Origin: Croceibacterium xixiisoli
GTDB taxonomy: Bacteria; Pseudomonadota; Alphaproteobacteria; Sphingomonadales; Sphingomonadaceae
NCBI RefSeq assembly: GCF_009827305.1
Contig: NZ_WTYJ01000002.1
Coordinates: 806,001 to 870,000, forward strand
Reading direction: 5' to 3'
DNA length: 64,000 bases
Of the stretch, positions 19,301-30,346 are shown piece after piece (position 1 is the stretch's first letter; the number at the start of each line of letters is the position of its first letter). The position numbers were made by a program, and so were the translations under genes. Under the pieces are notes generated by a model. It was given only the letters and a program-made list of their open reading frames with translations. It had not been told where the DNA came from and did not search any database.

Positions 19301-20592
19301 TGCTTGCCGACAAGGATCGCATTTTCACCAATCTCTATGGTTTCCAGTCCTGGCGGCTCGATGCCGCCCGGCAGCGTGGCGATTGGGACAACACGAAGGA
19401 CATTCTGGCCAAGGGTCAGGATGCCATCATTGACGAAATCAAGGCGTCCGGCCTGCGCGGGCGCGGCGGCGCCGGCTTCCCCACCGGCATGAAATGGTCC
19501 TTCATGCCGAAGGAAAGCAAGGATGGTCGTCCCAGCTTCCTGGTGATCAATGCCGACGAATCCGAGCCGGGTTCATGCAAGGATCGCGAAATCATCCGCC
19601 ACGATCCGCACAAGCTGATCGAAGGGGCGCTGGTTGCCGGTTTCGCGATGCGCGCTCGTGCGGCCTATATCTACATTCGCGGCGAATATATCCGCGAAGC
19701 CGAAACACTGTTTGCCGCTGTGGCCGAAGCCTATGACGCGGGTCTGATCGGCAAGAATGCCTGTGGTTCGGGCTATGATTTCGACGTCTTCGTCCATCGC
19801 GGCGCGGGCGCCTATATCTGCGGCGAAGAAACCGCGATGATCGAAAGCCTGGAAGGCAAGAAGGGCCAGCCGCGCCTCAAGCCGCCGTTCCCGGCCGGCG
19901 CTGGCCTCTATGGTTGCCCGACCACGGTCAACAATGTGGAATCGATCGCGGTCGCGCCGACCATCATTCGGCGCGGTGCCTCCTGGTTCTCCAGCTTCGG
20001 GCGGGAAAACAACAAGGGCACCAAGCTGTTCCAGATCAGCGGCCATGTGGAAAAGCCCTGCGTGGTTGAAGATGCGATGAGCATCCCTTTCCGCGAACTG
20101 ATCGAAAAGCATTGCGGCGGCATTCGCGGCGGGTGGGACAATCTGCTGGCGGTGATCCCGGGCGGATCATCGGTTCCGCTGGTTCCGGCAGCAGAGATCA
20201 TGGACGCGCCGATGGATTTCGACGGGTTGAAGGCCGTCGGGTCCGGGCTGGGCACCGCAGCGGTGATCGTGATGGACAAGTCCACCGATATCGTCCGGGC
20301 GATCAGCCGGATCAGCTATTTCTACAAGCATGAAAGCTGCGGCCAGTGCACACCCTGTCGGGAAGGCACGGGCTGGATGTGGCGCATGATGGAACGTCTT
20401 CGCACCGGTGATGCTGCGGTCGAGGAAATCGACATGCTGCAGCAGGTGACCAAGCAGGTGGAAGGCCATACGATCTGCGCTCTGGGCGATGCGGCTGCTT
20501 GGCCGATCCAAGGCCTGATCCGTCACTTCCGCCCGGAACTGGAACACCGCATCGCCGTGCGCGAAGCCGCACTACAGGAAGCTGCCGAGTGA
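19300..20592 (+). CDS. nuoF: NADH-quinone oxidoreductase subunit F
   Basis: 51-kDa NADH-oxidising subunit holding FMN and cluster N3. The 430-aa protein has [10 protein letters not shown] (FMN/NADH site), GAYICGEET and the N3 ligands [11 protein letters not shown]. The start is the ATG of TAATG at 19300. The stop overlaps a GTG that opens a 33-codon frame leading to nuoG. Confidence 0.97.
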   Translation: MLADKDRIFTNLYGFQSWRLDAARQRGDWDNTKDILAKGQDAIIDEIKASGLRGRGGAGFPTGMKWSFMPKESKDGRPSFLVINADESEPGSCKDREIIRHDPHKLIEGALVAGFAMRARAAYIYIRGEYIREAETLFAAVAEAYDAGLIGKNACGSGYDFDVFVHRGAGAYICGEETAMIESLEGKKGQPRLKPPFPAGAGLYGCPTTVNNVESIAVAPTIIRRGASWFSSFGRENNKGTKLFQISGHVEKPCVVEDAMSIPFRELIEKHCGGIRGGWDNLLAVIPGGSSVPLVPAAEIMDAPMDFDGLKAVGSGLGTAAVIVMDKSTDIVRAISRISYFYKHESCGQCTPCREGTGWMWRMMERLRTGDAAVEEIDMLQQVTKQVEGHTICALGDAAAWPIQGLIRHFRPELEHRIAVREAALQEAAE

Positions 20593-20690
20593 AGCTGGCC
20601 GCGCGCCTTGCTGCAACCTCGGTTGCCTTTAATGCTTCGTCGTCTGCCGGGGCTGCCAATGATCAAAACGCGCAAGCGAGTGAACGCTAA
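20589..20690 (+). CDS. Possible 33-aa coupled mini-ORF between nuoF and nuoG
   Basis: A GTG at 20589 overlaps the nuoF TGA, and the frame ends with the TAA of a TAATG shared with nuoG. It therefore spans the whole 97-nt gap without leaving untranslated sequence. The predicted peptide starts [12 protein letters not shown] and is then Ala/Ser/Asn/Gln-rich. Coupling at both ends argues that ribosomes traverse it; whether the peptide has a function or the frame only relays translation to nuoG is unknown. Confidence 0.4.
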   Translation: MKLAARLAATSVAFNASSSAGAANDQNAQASER

Positions 20691-22699
20691 TGCCTAAAGT
20701 AACCGTTGATGGACAGGAAATCGAAGTCCCCGCAGGGGCCACCGTGCTGCAGGCCTGTGAGCTTGCCGGCAAGGAAGTGCCGCGGTTCTGCTATCACGAA
20801 CGGCTCAGCATCGCCGGCAATTGCCGCATGTGCTTGGTCGAAGTGAAGCCTGGGCCGCCGAAGCCGCAGGCCAGCTGTGCCCTGCCGGCTGCCGATGGGC
20901 AGGAAATCCGCACCGACAGCGAAATGGTCAAGAAGGCGCGGGAAGGGGTGATGGAATTCCTTCTCATTAACCATCCGCTCGACTGCCCGATTTGCGACCA
21001 GGGCGGCGAATGCGATCTGCAGGATCAGTCGGTGGCCTATGGCCGCGGCGGATCGCGTTATGATGAAAACAAGCGCGCCGTGACCGAAAAATACATGGGT
21101 CCGCTGATCAAGACGGCGATGACCCGTTGCATTCACTGCACCCGCTGCGTGCGCTTCTCTGAAGAAGTTGCCGGCGTGGATGAAATCGGCGCGCTCTATC
21201 GCGGCGAAAACATGCAGATCACCACCTATCTCGAACGCGCGGCCGAACACGAATTGTCGGCCAATGTGATCGATCTGTGCCCGGTTGGTGCATTGACCAG
21301 CCGTCCCTATGCTTATGAAGCCCGTCCGTGGGAACTGAAGAAGACGCTCTCGATCGATGTCAGCGATGCCGTCGGCGCCAACATCCGCGTCGACAGTCGT
21401 GGGCGCGAAGTGCTCCGTGTCCTGCCGCGCATCAATGATGACGTGAATGAAGAATGGATCAGCGACAAGGCGCGCTTCCAGGTTGATGGCCTGACCCGTC
21501 GCCGGCTCGACAAGGTTTGGATCCGCAAGGATGGCAAGCTGGCCCGCGCCAGCTGGGATGAAGCGTTCCGTGCCATTGCAGCCGTCAATGCCGGCGCCAG
21601 CGTGGCCGCCGTTGCCGGCGATCTGGTCGATTGTGAAACCATGTTCGCGGCCAAGAAGCTGCTCGGCGCGCTCGGCTCGACGCTGATCGAAAGTCGCCAG
21701 ACGGGCATGTCCTATCCGGTGGACAATCTTGCTGCCGTGAATTTCAATTCGACGCTGGCCGGCATTGAAGAGGCCGATGCGATCCTGATCGTCGGCAGCC
21801 ACATTCGCTGGGAAGCGCCATTGGTGAATGTGCGCCTGCGCAAGGCGGCCAAGCGTGGTGCGAAAATCTTCCTGGTTGGCGCGGAATGGGAAACCACTTT
21901 CGCTGCCGAATTCCTCGGTGAAGATCTGACCGTGCTCAACAATCTGCCCGATTATGTGAATGACACGATGAAGGGTGCGGAACGCCCGGCCGTCATTCTA
22001 GGCGGTGCCGCACTGGCCAATGGCGCGCTGGCTCCGGCGCTGGCTCTGGCCGAAGGCTGGAACCTGGTCCGTGAAGGCTGGAACGGTTTCAACGTGCTGC
22101 ACATGGCCGCTGCCCGGATGGGTGCGCTGATGCTGGGCTTCGCGCAGGCTGGCGGAATTGCCGATCTGATCGCCGCCAAGCCGAAACTGCTGCTGGCCTT
22201 GGGGGCAGACGAAGTAAACTTCGCGACTTTCGACGGCGCGCTGAAGGTCTATATCGGCCATCATGGCGACAAGGGTGCGGCCGCGGCCGATATCGTGCTG
22301 CCCGGCAGCGCCTATACCGAGAAGCCCGGCACCTATGTGAACACCGAAGGCCGCGTGCAATATGCGGACAAGGCGGTGTTCGCGCCCGGCGATGCCCGTG
22401 AAGACTGGACCATTCTGCGCGCTCTGGCCGATGCTCTGGGCGTGACGGTCGGGTTCGACAGCTTCCCGCAATTGCGCGCTGCCATGGTGGCGGAAGTGCC
22501 GGCGCTGGGCGTGGAAGGGCTGGCCAATTATGGCGCGCTTCCGGCTGCCGTTGCCGGTGCGAAGGCGGAAGGGCGGATCGCTGCCTATCCGATCAAGGAT
22601 TTCTATCTGACCAACCCGATCGCGCGATCCAGCGCGACCATGCAGGAGTGTTCTTCGGAACTGCTCCATGGTGAAGACGTGCTGGAGGCCGCGGAGTGA
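20690..22699 (+). CDS. nuoG: NADH-quinone oxidoreductase subunit G
   Basis: 75-kDa peripheral subunit with several Fe-S clusters. The 669-aa protein starts with a [2Fe-2S] ferredoxin domain ([20 protein letters not shown]), then the His/Cys-ligated N5 motif [18 protein letters not shown], then a 4Fe-4S motif [11 protein letters not shown] and [12 protein letters not shown]. The C-terminal half is a molybdopterin-oxidoreductase-like domain without cofactor. No RBS is obvious; the start lies in TAATG with the preceding mini-ORF. The stop overlaps the nuoH GTG. Confidence 0.97.
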   Translation: MPKVTVDGQEIEVPAGATVLQACELAGKEVPRFCYHERLSIAGNCRMCLVEVKPGPPKPQASCALPAADGQEIRTDSEMVKKAREGVMEFLLINHPLDCPICDQGGECDLQDQSVAYGRGGSRYDENKRAVTEKYMGPLIKTAMTRCIHCTRCVRFSEEVAGVDEIGALYRGENMQITTYLERAAEHELSANVIDLCPVGALTSRPYAYEARPWELKKTLSIDVSDAVGANIRVDSRGREVLRVLPRINDDVNEEWISDKARFQVDGLTRRRLDKVWIRKDGKLARASWDEAFRAIAAVNAGASVAAVAGDLVDCETMFAAKKLLGALGSTLIESRQTGMSYPVDNLAAVNFNSTLAGIEEADAILIVGSHIRWEAPLVNVRLRKAAKRGAKIFLVGAEWETTFAAEFLGEDLTVLNNLPDYVNDTMKGAERPAVILGGAALANGALAPALALAEGWNLVREGWNGFNVLHMAAARMGALMLGFAQAGGIADLIAAKPKLLLALGADEVNFATFDGALKVYIGHHGDKGAAAADIVLPGSAYTEKPGTYVNTEGRVQYADKAVFAPGDAREDWTILRALADALGVTVGFDSFPQLRAAMVAEVPALGVEGLANYGALPAAVAGAKAEGRIAAYPIKDFYLTNPIARSSATMQECSSELLHGEDVLEAAE

Positions 22700-23742
22700 C
22701 CGCTTTTTTCCAATCCCTCGGGATGACCTATGAATGGGCGTGGTTCACCTCGACCATCGCCGGCATTCTGCTGATCGCGCTGCCGCTGATGCTGGCGGTG
22801 GCCATGATCATCTATGTTGATCGCAAGATTTGGGCCGCCATGGCCCTGCGCAAGGGTCCGAACGTGGTCGGCCCCTTCGGCCTGTTGCAGAGTTTTGCCG
22901 ATGGTCTGAAGGTGTTCCTGCAGGAAACCATCATTCCTTCGGCGGCGAACAAGGGTCTGTTCCTGCTCGCGCCGATCATCACCTTTACGGTGGCCTTGCT
23001 TGCCTGGGCGGTGATCCCGTTCAATTCGGGCGCGGTGCTGGCGGATATCAATGTCGGCCTGCTCTACATTCTCGCGGTCAGTTCGCTCGGCGTTTACGGG
23101 GTGGTGATTTCGGGCTGGGCCTCGAACTCCAAATATCCATTCTTCTCCGCCATGCGCGCCGCCGCGCAGATGATCAGCTATGAAGTCTCGATCGGCTTTA
23201 CGCTGGTTTGCGTTGTCCTCTGGGCCGGTACGTTCAACATGAACGGCATCGTCCTGGCGCAGCAGGGCCATGGGCTCGGCTTCGTCAACGGCTTCTTCTT
23301 CAATCCGCTGCTGTTCCCGATGTGGGTGGTGTTCCTGATTTCGGCGCTGGCCGAAACCGCACGCGCGCCATTCGATCTGACCGAAGCGGAAAGTGAACTC
23401 GTCGCTGGTTACCAGACCGAATATTCTTCGATGAGCTTCGCGCTCTTCTGGCTCGGCGAATATGCCAACGTCCTGCTGATGTGCACGCTGAACGCCGTGC
23501 TCTTCTTCGGTGGCTGGCTGCCTCCGGTTGAATGGTCTTTGCTTTATTACGTACCGGGCTGGCTCTGGCTATTCATCAAGATCTTCTTCTTCTTCTTCGT
23601 CTTCTCCTGGATCAAGGCCACCGTGCCGCGGTTCCGTTACGACCAGCTGATGCGTCTGGGCTGGAAGATTTTCCTGCCGCTCAGCCTGCTGTTCGTGGTG
23701 CTGATCTCTGGTTGGCTGATGCTGACGAGGTACGGGGTATGA
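22696..23742 (+). CDS. nuoH: NADH-quinone oxidoreductase subunit H
   Basis: Membrane subunit linking the peripheral arm to the proton pumps. The 348-aa protein has about eight TM helices, [23 protein letters not shown] near residue 37 and the conserved loop [26 protein letters not shown]. The GTG start overlaps the nuoG stop. The stop overlaps the ATG of a 29-codon frame leading to nuoI. Confidence 0.97.
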   Translation: MTAFFQSLGMTYEWAWFTSTIAGILLIALPLMLAVAMIIYVDRKIWAAMALRKGPNVVGPFGLLQSFADGLKVFLQETIIPSAANKGLFLLAPIITFTVALLAWAVIPFNSGAVLADINVGLLYILAVSSLGVYGVVISGWASNSKYPFFSAMRAAAQMISYEVSIGFTLVCVVLWAGTFNMNGIVLAQQGHGLGFVNGFFFNPLLFPMWVVFLISALAETARAPFDLTEAESELVAGYQTEYSSMSFALFWLGEYANVLLMCTLNAVLFFGGWLPPVEWSLLYYVPGWLWLFIKIFFFFFVFSWIKATVPRFRYDQLMRLGWKIFLPLSLLFVVLISGWLMLTRYGV

Positions 23743-23828
23743 TGCGCAATCGGTCACCCCATTCCCATTCGGGCGCGAAGATGCTGCGCTTGTCCCTTTT
23801 CACAGAGACGCAGAAGGCCTGCAAATGA
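23739..23828 (+). CDS. Possible 29-aa coupled mini-ORF between nuoH and nuoI
   Basis: ATG at 23739 (or 23742) overlaps the nuoH TGA in TATGATG, and the frame ends at a TGA that overlaps the nuoI ATG (AAATGA). The frame fills the 82-nt gap completely. The peptide is short, basic and His/Ser-containing, with no recognisable domain. The arrangement mirrors the nuoF-nuoG gap. A coupling relay is the simplest reading. Confidence 0.4.
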   Translation: MMRNRSPHSHSGAKMLRLSLFTETQKACK

Positions 23829-24310
23829 CCGTCGTTCAATTCGTCAAAGCGTTTACGCTGTGGGAATTCGTGAAGGCGCACGCCTTGACGCTCAAGTATT
23901 TTTTCAAGCCGAAGGCGACGATCAACTATCCGTTCGAAAAGAACCCGCTGTCGCCGCGTTTTCGCGGGGAACATGCGCTGCGCCGTTATCCCAACGGTGA
24001 AGAACGCTGCATCGCGTGCAAGCTGTGCGAAGCGGTCTGCCCGGCGCAGGCGATCACGATCGAAGCCGAACCGCGTGAAGACGGCAGCCGCCGCACCACG
24101 CGCTATGATATCGACATGACCAAGTGCATCTATTGCGGCTTCTGTCAGGAAGCCTGCCCGGTGGATGCCGTGGTGGAAGGGCCAAACTTCGAATATGCGA
24201 CCGAAACGCGCGAAGAGCTGCTCTATGACAAGGCAAAGCTGCTGGCCAACGGTGACAAGTGGGAGCGCGCAATCGCCGCAAACCTTGAAGCCGACGCGCC
24301 CTATCGCTAG
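23825..24310 (+). CDS. nuoI: NADH-quinone oxidoreductase subunit I
   Basis: Ferredoxin-like subunit with clusters N6a and N6b. The 161-aa protein has the two 4Fe-4S motifs [15 protein letters not shown] and [16 protein letters not shown], with the family's N-terminal amphipathic region and [16 protein letters not shown]. The start overlaps the stop of the upstream mini-ORF. Confidence 0.97.
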   Translation: MTVVQFVKAFTLWEFVKAHALTLKYFFKPKATINYPFEKNPLSPRFRGEHALRRYPNGEERCIACKLCEAVCPAQAITIEAEPREDGSRRTTRYDIDMTKCIYCGFCQEACPVDAVVEGPNFEYATETREELLYDKAKLLANGDKWERAIAANLEADAPYR

Positions 24311-24336
24311 GCGCGCAGCAGACTGAACGGGGCACC

Positions 24337-24957
24337 ATGATTCAGACACTCGCCTTTTATCTCTTCGCGGCCATGGTCATTGCCAGCGCTGCGTTGACGA
24401 TTCTCGCCCGCAATCCGGTGCATTCCGTGATGTGGCTCATTTCCTCGTTTTTCAACGCGGCGGGGCTGATGATCATCATCGGCGCCGAATTCATCGCCAT
24501 GTTGCTGGTCATCGTTTACGTCGGTGCCGTCGCGGTGCTGTTCCTGTTCATCGTGATGATGCTGAACATCGATTTTGCGGAACTGCGCGCCGGCTTCATG
24601 AAGAACTTCCCGGTCGGCATCGCCATAGCGCTGGTGCTGCTGGCGGAACTGGTTCTGGGCATTGGCGCCTATCGCGCCGGCGCGCTGGAACTGGGCGTTC
24701 CTGACGGCAGCGCTGCCCCCATTCTGGGCGCCAGCAATATCGAGAATATCGGTGCCCTGATGTACGGCCGCTACCTGTTCCTGTTCGAAACCGCCGGCCT
24801 GATCCTGCTGGTGGCGATGATCGGCGCGATCGTGCTGACCCATCGTGAACAGCGGGCTCCGCGTGGCCATCAGAACATCGCCAAGCAGATCGCACGCCAG
24901 CCGGAAGACGCGATCGTCAATACCAAGCCGGAAGTCGGGAAGGGGGTGCAGCTGTGA
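24337..24957 (+). CDS. nuoJ: NADH-quinone oxidoreductase subunit J
   Basis: Membrane subunit of complex I with five TM helices; [18 protein letters not shown] and [21 protein letters not shown] are the conserved segments. The 206-aa protein has a polar C-terminal tail. It starts 26 nt after nuoI, one of the few true gaps in the operon; the stop overlaps the nuoK GTG. Confidence 0.96.
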   Translation: MIQTLAFYLFAAMVIASAALTILARNPVHSVMWLISSFFNAAGLMIIIGAEFIAMLLVIVYVGAVAVLFLFIVMMLNIDFAELRAGFMKNFPVGIAIALVLLAELVLGIGAYRAGALELGVPDGSAAPILGASNIENIGALMYGRYLFLFETAGLILLVAMIGAIVLTHREQRAPRGHQNIAKQIARQPEDAIVNTKPEVGKGVQL

Positions 24958-25259
24958 TCGGCATCGAACATTATGTCGTGGTCAGCTCGATCCTCTTCGT
25001 GCTCGGCGTGCTCGGCATTTTCCTCAACCGCAAGAATGTCATCATTATCCTGATGGCGATCGAACTGATCCTGCTTGCGGTGAACCTCAATCTCGTCGCC
25101 TTCAGCGCCTTCCTCGGCGATCTGACCGGGCAGATCTTCGCCATGTTCGTGCTGACGGTTGCGGCGGGTGAAGCTGCGATCGGTCTGGCGATCCTGGTCA
25201 TCTACTTCCGTGGTCGCGGCACGATTGCGGTCGACGATGTCAATCGGATGAAGGGGTAA
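24954..25259 (+). CDS. nuoK: NADH-quinone oxidoreductase subunit K
   Basis: Small three-TM subunit related to MrpC. The 101-aa protein has the conserved membrane glutamates in [13 protein letters not shown] and [12 protein letters not shown]. The GTG start lies in GTGA with nuoJ; 3 nt separate it from nuoL. Confidence 0.97.
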   Translation: MIGIEHYVVVSSILFVLGVLGIFLNRKNVIIILMAIELILLAVNLNLVAFSAFLGDLTGQIFAMFVLTVAAGEAAIGLAILVIYFRGRGTIAVDDVNRMKG

Positions 25260-25262
25260 CAC

Positions 25263-27347
25263 GTGTCCTCCATTCTGATCATCGTTTTCGCGCCGCTGCT
25301 GGCGTCGATCATTGCCGGGCTGGGCAACCGCCACATCGGCAATGTTCCGGCCAAGATCATCACCACGGCGGGGCTGTTCATCTCCTGCGGCCTGTCTTGG
25401 CCGATTTTCATCCATTACCTCGGCGGCGACGTGCCGGCGCAGGTCGTGCCGGTCCTCAAGTGGGTGCAGTCGGGCAGCATGAGCTTCGACTGGGCGCTGC
25501 GGGTCGATACGCTGACGGCCATCATGCTGGTGGTCATCACCAGCGTATCCGCGCTCGTTCACCTGTATAGCTGGGGCTATATGGATGAAGATCCGGATCA
25601 GCCGCGTTTCTTCGCCTATTTGAGCCTGTTCACCTTCGCCATGCTGATGCTGGTGACGGCGGACAATCTGGTGCAGATGTTCTTCGGTTGGGAAGGCGTG
25701 GGCCTGGCATCCTATCTGCTGATCGGTTTCTGGTTCAAGAAGCCGAGCGCGGGCGCTGCCGCGATCAAGGCCTTCGTGGTCAACCGGGTCGGCGATCTTG
25801 GCTTCATGCTGGGTATCTTCGGCACCTTCCTGGTGTTTCAGACGACCTCGATCCCTGAAATCCTGGCTGCAGCTCCGGCGCTGAAGGGCGCATCGAGCAT
25901 CGGCTTCCTGGGCATGCGCGTCGATACCATGACCGTTCTCTGCCTGCTGCTGTTCGTCGGCGCGATGGGCAAATCGGCCCAGCTCGGCCTGCACACCTGG
26001 CTGCCGGACGCGATGGAAGGCCCGACCCCGGTGTCGGCGCTGATCCACGCAGCCACCATGGTGACCGCAGGCGTGTTCATGGTCTGCCGTCTGTCTCCGA
26101 TGTTCGAGGCGGCTCCGATCGCGCTGGGCGTGGTGACCTTCATCGGCGCCGCCACCTGCCTGTTCGCTGCCACCGTCGGCACGACCCAGTGGGATATCAA
26201 GCGCGTCATCGCCTATTCGACCTGTTCGCAGCTTGGCTACATGTTCTTCGCTGCCGGCGTCGGTGCCTATGGCGCGGCCATGTTCCACCTGTTCACGCAC
26301 GCCTTCTTCAAGGCGCTGCTGTTCCTGGGCGCGGGCAGTGTGATCCACGCGATGCATCACGAACAGGACATGCGCTTTTACGGCGGCCTGCGCCGGCATA
26401 TTCCGATCACCTTCTGGGCGATGATGGCCGGCACGCTGGCGATCACCGGGGTGGGCGTGTACCATCTGGGCGTTGGCTTCGCGGGCTTCTTCTCCAAGGA
26501 TGCCATCATCGAAGTTGCTTACGCCAGCGGCACGGAAGTGGGCCGGTTTGCCTTCTGGATCGGCGTGTTCGCCGCCTTGCTGACCAGCTTCTATTCCTGG
26601 CGCCTGATGTTCCTGACCTTCTGGGGCAAGCCGCGCTGGATTCAGAGCGAGCATATCCAGCATGCGGTGCATGACGCGCATGGCCATCACGATGACCATG
26701 CCGACTACGCCCACACAGCACATGATGATCGTGCGCATGCGGCACACGCCGATCATGGCCATGATGATCATGCGCATGATCATGGTGACGGCACTGGCGG
26801 CTATCATCCGCATGAAAGCCCGCTGGTGATGCTCATTCCGCTGATCGTGCTGTCGGTCGGTGCGGTTGCCGCCGGTCAGGTGTTCAAGGGCGCGTTCCTC
26901 GATACCGCTGCCTTTTGGAACGGTTCGATCGCGTATAACGAGCATCTGATGCATGCGATGCATGAAGTGCCCTATCTGGTGAAGTACGCCGCGCTGATCG
27001 TAATGCTGCTCGGCCTGCTGATCGCCTGGTATGGCTACATTCGTAATACCAATTTCCCGCGCAGCGTGGCTGAACAGTTGGGGCCGGTGTACCGTTTCCT
27101 CTTCAACAAATGGTATTTCGACCAGCTGTACCATGTCGTCTTCATCAAGCCGGCGCTGTGGCTTGGCCGCCAGTTCTGGCAGCGGGGCGACGTCGGCCTG
27201 ATTGACCGCTTCGGCCCGAATGGCGCCGCATGGCTTGTCGATCGGGGCGCCGTCCTCGCGAAGAAGGTCCAGTCGGGCTATCTCACCAGCTATGCGCTTG
27301 TGATGCTGCTCGGCCTTGTTGCTGCTATCAGCTGGGTGCTTGTGTAA
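25263..27347 (+). CDS. nuoL: NADH-quinone oxidoreductase subunit L
   Basis: Distal proton-pumping antiporter-like subunit with the long lateral helix. The 694-aa protein has [20 protein letters not shown], the pump residues in [33 protein letters not shown]-type sequence, and the HALFK-like [14 protein letters not shown]. Between about residues 459 and 517 a hydrophilic loop is extremely His/Asp-rich (about 18 His), which looks able to bind metal ions and is absent from classical NuoL. The GTG at 25263 opens the frame; the stop overlaps nuoM (TAATG). Confidence 0.96.
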   Translation: MSSILIIVFAPLLASIIAGLGNRHIGNVPAKIITTAGLFISCGLSWPIFIHYLGGDVPAQVVPVLKWVQSGSMSFDWALRVDTLTAIMLVVITSVSALVHLYSWGYMDEDPDQPRFFAYLSLFTFAMLMLVTADNLVQMFFGWEGVGLASYLLIGFWFKKPSAGAAAIKAFVVNRVGDLGFMLGIFGTFLVFQTTSIPEILAAAPALKGASSIGFLGMRVDTMTVLCLLLFVGAMGKSAQLGLHTWLPDAMEGPTPVSALIHAATMVTAGVFMVCRLSPMFEAAPIALGVVTFIGAATCLFAATVGTTQWDIKRVIAYSTCSQLGYMFFAAGVGAYGAAMFHLFTHAFFKALLFLGAGSVIHAMHHEQDMRFYGGLRRHIPITFWAMMAGTLAITGVGVYHLGVGFAGFFSKDAIIEVAYASGTEVGRFAFWIGVFAALLTSFYSWRLMFLTFWGKPRWIQSEHIQHAVHDAHGHHDDHADYAHTAHDDRAHAAHADHGHDDHAHDHGDGTGGYHPHESPLVMLIPLIVLSVGAVAAGQVFKGAFLDTAAFWNGSIAYNEHLMHAMHEVPYLVKYAALIVMLLGLLIAWYGYIRNTNFPRSVAEQLGPVYRFLFNKWYFDQLYHVVFIKPALWLGRQFWQRGDVGLIDRFGPNGAAWLVDRGAVLAKKVQSGYLTSYALVMLLGLVAAISWVLV

Positions 27348-28882
27348 TGGGGGGCTTCCCGATACTTTCGCTGATGTTGCTCGTGCCGTTCATCGGCGCG
27401 ATCGCCTGCCTGTTTTCCGAAGCGAAGACGGCGCGGATCATCGCTCTTGTCGCGACCTTGGCCAATCTGGGCCTTGGTATCGTCCTGTGGGCCAGTTACG
27501 ATATTGGCGGCGCGCAGTGGCAGTTCACGGAACGGGCGGATCTGTTCGCCGGCTTCCAGTGGGCGCTGGGCATTGATGGTATTGCCCTGATGCTGCTGGT
27601 GTTGACAGTTTTCCTGATGCCGATCTGCATCGGTGCCAGCTGGTCATCGATCACCAAGCGCGTGGGCGAATACATGGCTGCCTTCCTGATGGTGGAGGTG
27701 CTGATCATCGGCGTCTTCACCGCGCAGGACCTGCTGCTGTTCTACATCTTCTTCGAAGCCGGCCTGATCCCGATGTATCTGATCATCGGCGTCTGGGGTG
27801 GGGACAACCGCATCTACGCCAGCTACAAATTCTTCCTCTACACGCTGCTCGGCTCCGTGCTGATGCTGATCGCGATGCTGTGGATGGTTCGCGAAGCGGG
27901 CACCAGCGACATTCCGACGCTGATGGCCTATGATTTCCCGGCCGGCGCGCAGACCTGGCTGTTCCTGGCCTTCTTCGCCAGCTTTGCGGTGAAGATGCCG
28001 ATGTGGCCGGTGCACACATGGCTGCCTGATGCACACGTGCAGGCACCGACGGCGGGCTCGATCATTCTGGCCGGCGTGCTGTTGAAGATGGGCGGTTATG
28101 GCTTCATCCGTTTCAGCCTGCCGATGTTCCCGGAAGCGAGCGCGCAGTTTGGCTGGCTGATCTGGTCGCTGTCCATGGTGGCTGTCGTCGTCACCAGCCT
28201 GATCGCGCTGGTGCAGGCCGACATGAAGAAGCTGATCGCCTATTCGTCGGTCGCGCATATGGCGATCGTGACGATCGGTCTGTTCGCTTTCAACGTGCAG
28301 GGCCTCGAAGGCGCCATGGTCGTCATGCTCAGCCACGGCCTGGTTTCGGGCGCGCTGTTCCTGTGCGTCGGCATCATCTACGATCGGCTGCACACTCGTG
28401 AAATCGCCCGCTACGGCGGCCTAGCGATCAACATGCCGATGTACGCGATGTTCTTCCTGCTCTTCACCATGGCCAGCATCGGCCTTCCGGGGACGAGCGG
28501 CTTCGTGGGTGAATTCCTGTCGCTGGCGGGCATCTATCAGGTGTCAAGCTGGGTGGCGCTGGTCTGCACCACGGGCATCATCCTGGGCGCGGCCTATATG
28601 CTGCTGCTCTATCGTCGGGTTGCCTTTGGCGATCAGGTGAATGCCGATGCCGCCGCCATGAAGGATATCAACGTACGTGAATGGCTGATGCTGGCACCGC
28701 TGGCGGCCGCTGCGCTGTGGATGGGTGTCTATCCCGAAAGCTTCCTGGCGCCGATGCGCAAGGATATCGCCACCCTGGACGCGCGTCTTGCCCGTGCAGC
28801 GCCGCATGGGGATGCGAAACTGGTTATTACCGAAAAGGCAGCTGCTGCCGATGAACATGCCGCGCATGAGGGGGCGCACTAA
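27347..28882 (+). CDS. nuoM: NADH-quinone oxidoreductase subunit M
   Basis: Antiporter-like proton-pumping subunit. The 511-aa protein has LLFYIFFEAGLIPMYLIIG with the essential Glu, KMPMWPVHTWLPDAHVQAPTAGS-type sequence and a Lys in the following broken helix. The start is the ATG of TAATG at 27347; the frame upstream is only the shadow of nuoL. The C-terminus ends in a short His-containing tail. It overlaps nuoN by one base. Confidence 0.97.
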   Translation: MGGFPILSLMLLVPFIGAIACLFSEAKTARIIALVATLANLGLGIVLWASYDIGGAQWQFTERADLFAGFQWALGIDGIALMLLVLTVFLMPICIGASWSSITKRVGEYMAAFLMVEVLIIGVFTAQDLLLFYIFFEAGLIPMYLIIGVWGGDNRIYASYKFFLYTLLGSVLMLIAMLWMVREAGTSDIPTLMAYDFPAGAQTWLFLAFFASFAVKMPMWPVHTWLPDAHVQAPTAGSIILAGVLLKMGGYGFIRFSLPMFPEASAQFGWLIWSLSMVAVVVTSLIALVQADMKKLIAYSSVAHMAIVTIGLFAFNVQGLEGAMVVMLSHGLVSGALFLCVGIIYDRLHTREIARYGGLAINMPMYAMFFLLFTMASIGLPGTSGFVGEFLSLAGIYQVSSWVALVCTTGIILGAAYMLLLYRRVAFGDQVNADAAAMKDINVREWLMLAPLAAAALWMGVYPESFLAPMRKDIATLDARLARAAPHGDAKLVITEKAAAADEHAAHEGAH

Positions 28883-30345
28883 TGGAATTACAGGCTTCCC
28901 TCTCGCTGATTGCGCCGGAAATCGTTCTGTCGCTGTCGGCCCTGGCGCTGCTGCTGATCGGTGCATGGGGTGGTGACAAGACCGCCCGCATGAACAGCAT
29001 TGCTGCCTGCATCGCGATCGCCTTCTGCTTCGCTATTGTTGCACCGCGCGTATGCGCCGGCGTCGGTGGACCCGATGCGGTGGCCTTCTTCGGTCAGTTC
29101 AAGGCTGATGCCTTTTCCGGCTTTGCCAAGCTGCTGATCTATGCCGGCAGCGTGGCTGCGCTGTTGATCGCACCCAACTATCTTGAACGGGTTGGCGCGA
29201 TGCGCGCCGAATATCCGGTGCTGGTCATCCTGGCGACGCTGGGCATGAGCATCATGGTTTCGGCCGGCGATCTGCTGACGCTCTACATCGGGCTCGAACT
29301 GAACTCGCTGGCGGCCTATGTCCTTGCGGCTTTCGTCCGGTCGGATTCCCGCTCTGCCGAAGCTGGCCTGAAGTATTTCGTTTTGGGCGCCCTGGCATCG
29401 GGCATCCTGCTCTTCGGCATGAGCCTGACCTACGGCTTCACCGGAACCACCAATTTCAATGCCATCAGCACGGTCGTTGCCGGTGGTCTGTCGGGTGGGG
29501 CGATGTTCGGGCTGATCTTCATGCTGGTCGGCCTTGCCTTCAAGATCAGCGCCGTGCCGTTCCACATGTGGACGCCGGACGTGTATGAGGGTGCCCCCAC
29601 GCCGGTGACGGCCTTCTTTGCCTCCGCGCCGAAGGTTGCTGCCGTGGCCCTTCTGGCCCGCGTCGCTCTCGAAGCGTTCGGTACTCAGGTGGATGCCTGG
29701 CGCCAGGTGGTGGTATTCGCCGCATTGGCTTCGATCATCGTCGGTGCGCTCGGCGCAATCGGGCAGAAGAACATCAAGCGTCTGCTCGCCTATTCCTCGA
29801 TCAACAATGTCGGCTTCATCCTTGTCGGCCTGGCCGCGGGTACCGCGCAGGGTGCAGCTTCGATGCTGCTTTATCTGGCGGTCTATGTGGCAATGACGGT
29901 GGGCAGCTTCGTTGCCCTGCTGATGCTGAAGAATGAAAACGGCGATCAGCTTGAATCGATTTCCGATTTGTCCGGCTTGCGGTCGGTCAGCCCGGTTCTC
30001 GCCTTCTGCCTGATGTCGATGATGTTCAGCCTTGCCGGCATCCCGCCGTTTCTGGGTTTCTGGGCAAAGCTGGTGGTGTTCCAGGCGGCTGTCGATGCCA
30101 ATCTGGTCGTGCTGGCGTTGCTGGCGATTGCGGCCAGCGTGATCGGCGCCTTCTACTACATCAAGATCGTCAAGGTGATGTTCTTCGATCAGCCTTCGGG
30201 CGTGGTGCTGGGCAAGAGCGATGGCGTTCACTGGGCTTTGCTGATCATCAGCACGCTGGTGATTTCCCCGCTGGGATATCTCGCCACCAGCTGGTTCGGC
30301 GATCTGGCGCAGCGCGCCGCCGCTACGCTGTTCTTGCTGAGCTGA
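28882..30345 (+). CDS. nuoN: NADH-quinone oxidoreductase subunit N
   Basis: Proximal antiporter-like pump of complex I. The 487-aa protein has LLTLYIGLELNSLAAYVLAAF and FKISAVPFHMWTPDVYEGAPTP as conserved pump motifs. It is the last nuo gene; birA begins 1 nt after its stop, so the operon continues. Confidence 0.97.
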   Translation: MELQASLSLIAPEIVLSLSALALLLIGAWGGDKTARMNSIAACIAIAFCFAIVAPRVCAGVGGPDAVAFFGQFKADAFSGFAKLLIYAGSVAALLIAPNYLERVGAMRAEYPVLVILATLGMSIMVSAGDLLTLYIGLELNSLAAYVLAAFVRSDSRSAEAGLKYFVLGALASGILLFGMSLTYGFTGTTNFNAISTVVAGGLSGGAMFGLIFMLVGLAFKISAVPFHMWTPDVYEGAPTPVTAFFASAPKVAAVALLARVALEAFGTQVDAWRQVVVFAALASIIVGALGAIGQKNIKRLLAYSSINNVGFILVGLAAGTAQGAASMLLYLAVYVAMTVGSFVALLMLKNENGDQLESISDLSGLRSVSPVLAFCLMSMMFSLAGIPPFLGFWAKLVVFQAAVDANLVVLALLAIAASVIGAFYYIKIVKVMFFDQPSGVVLGKSDGVHWALLIISTLVISPLGYLATSWFGDLAQRAAATLFLLS

Positions 30346-30346
30346 T

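Noticed and set aside
26660-26815. Repetitive CATGAT-rich DNA as a possible CRISPR or tandem repeat
   Set aside because: It is irregular, in frame, and encodes the His/Asp-rich loop of NuoL; there are no spacers.
24870-27134. Open frame of about 750 codons on the minus strand opposite nuoL
   Set aside because: It is the shadow of a GC-rich gene with strong third-position bias; low-complexity His/Arg/Gln composition, no RBS and no recognisable motif, while nuoL on the plus strand is certain.
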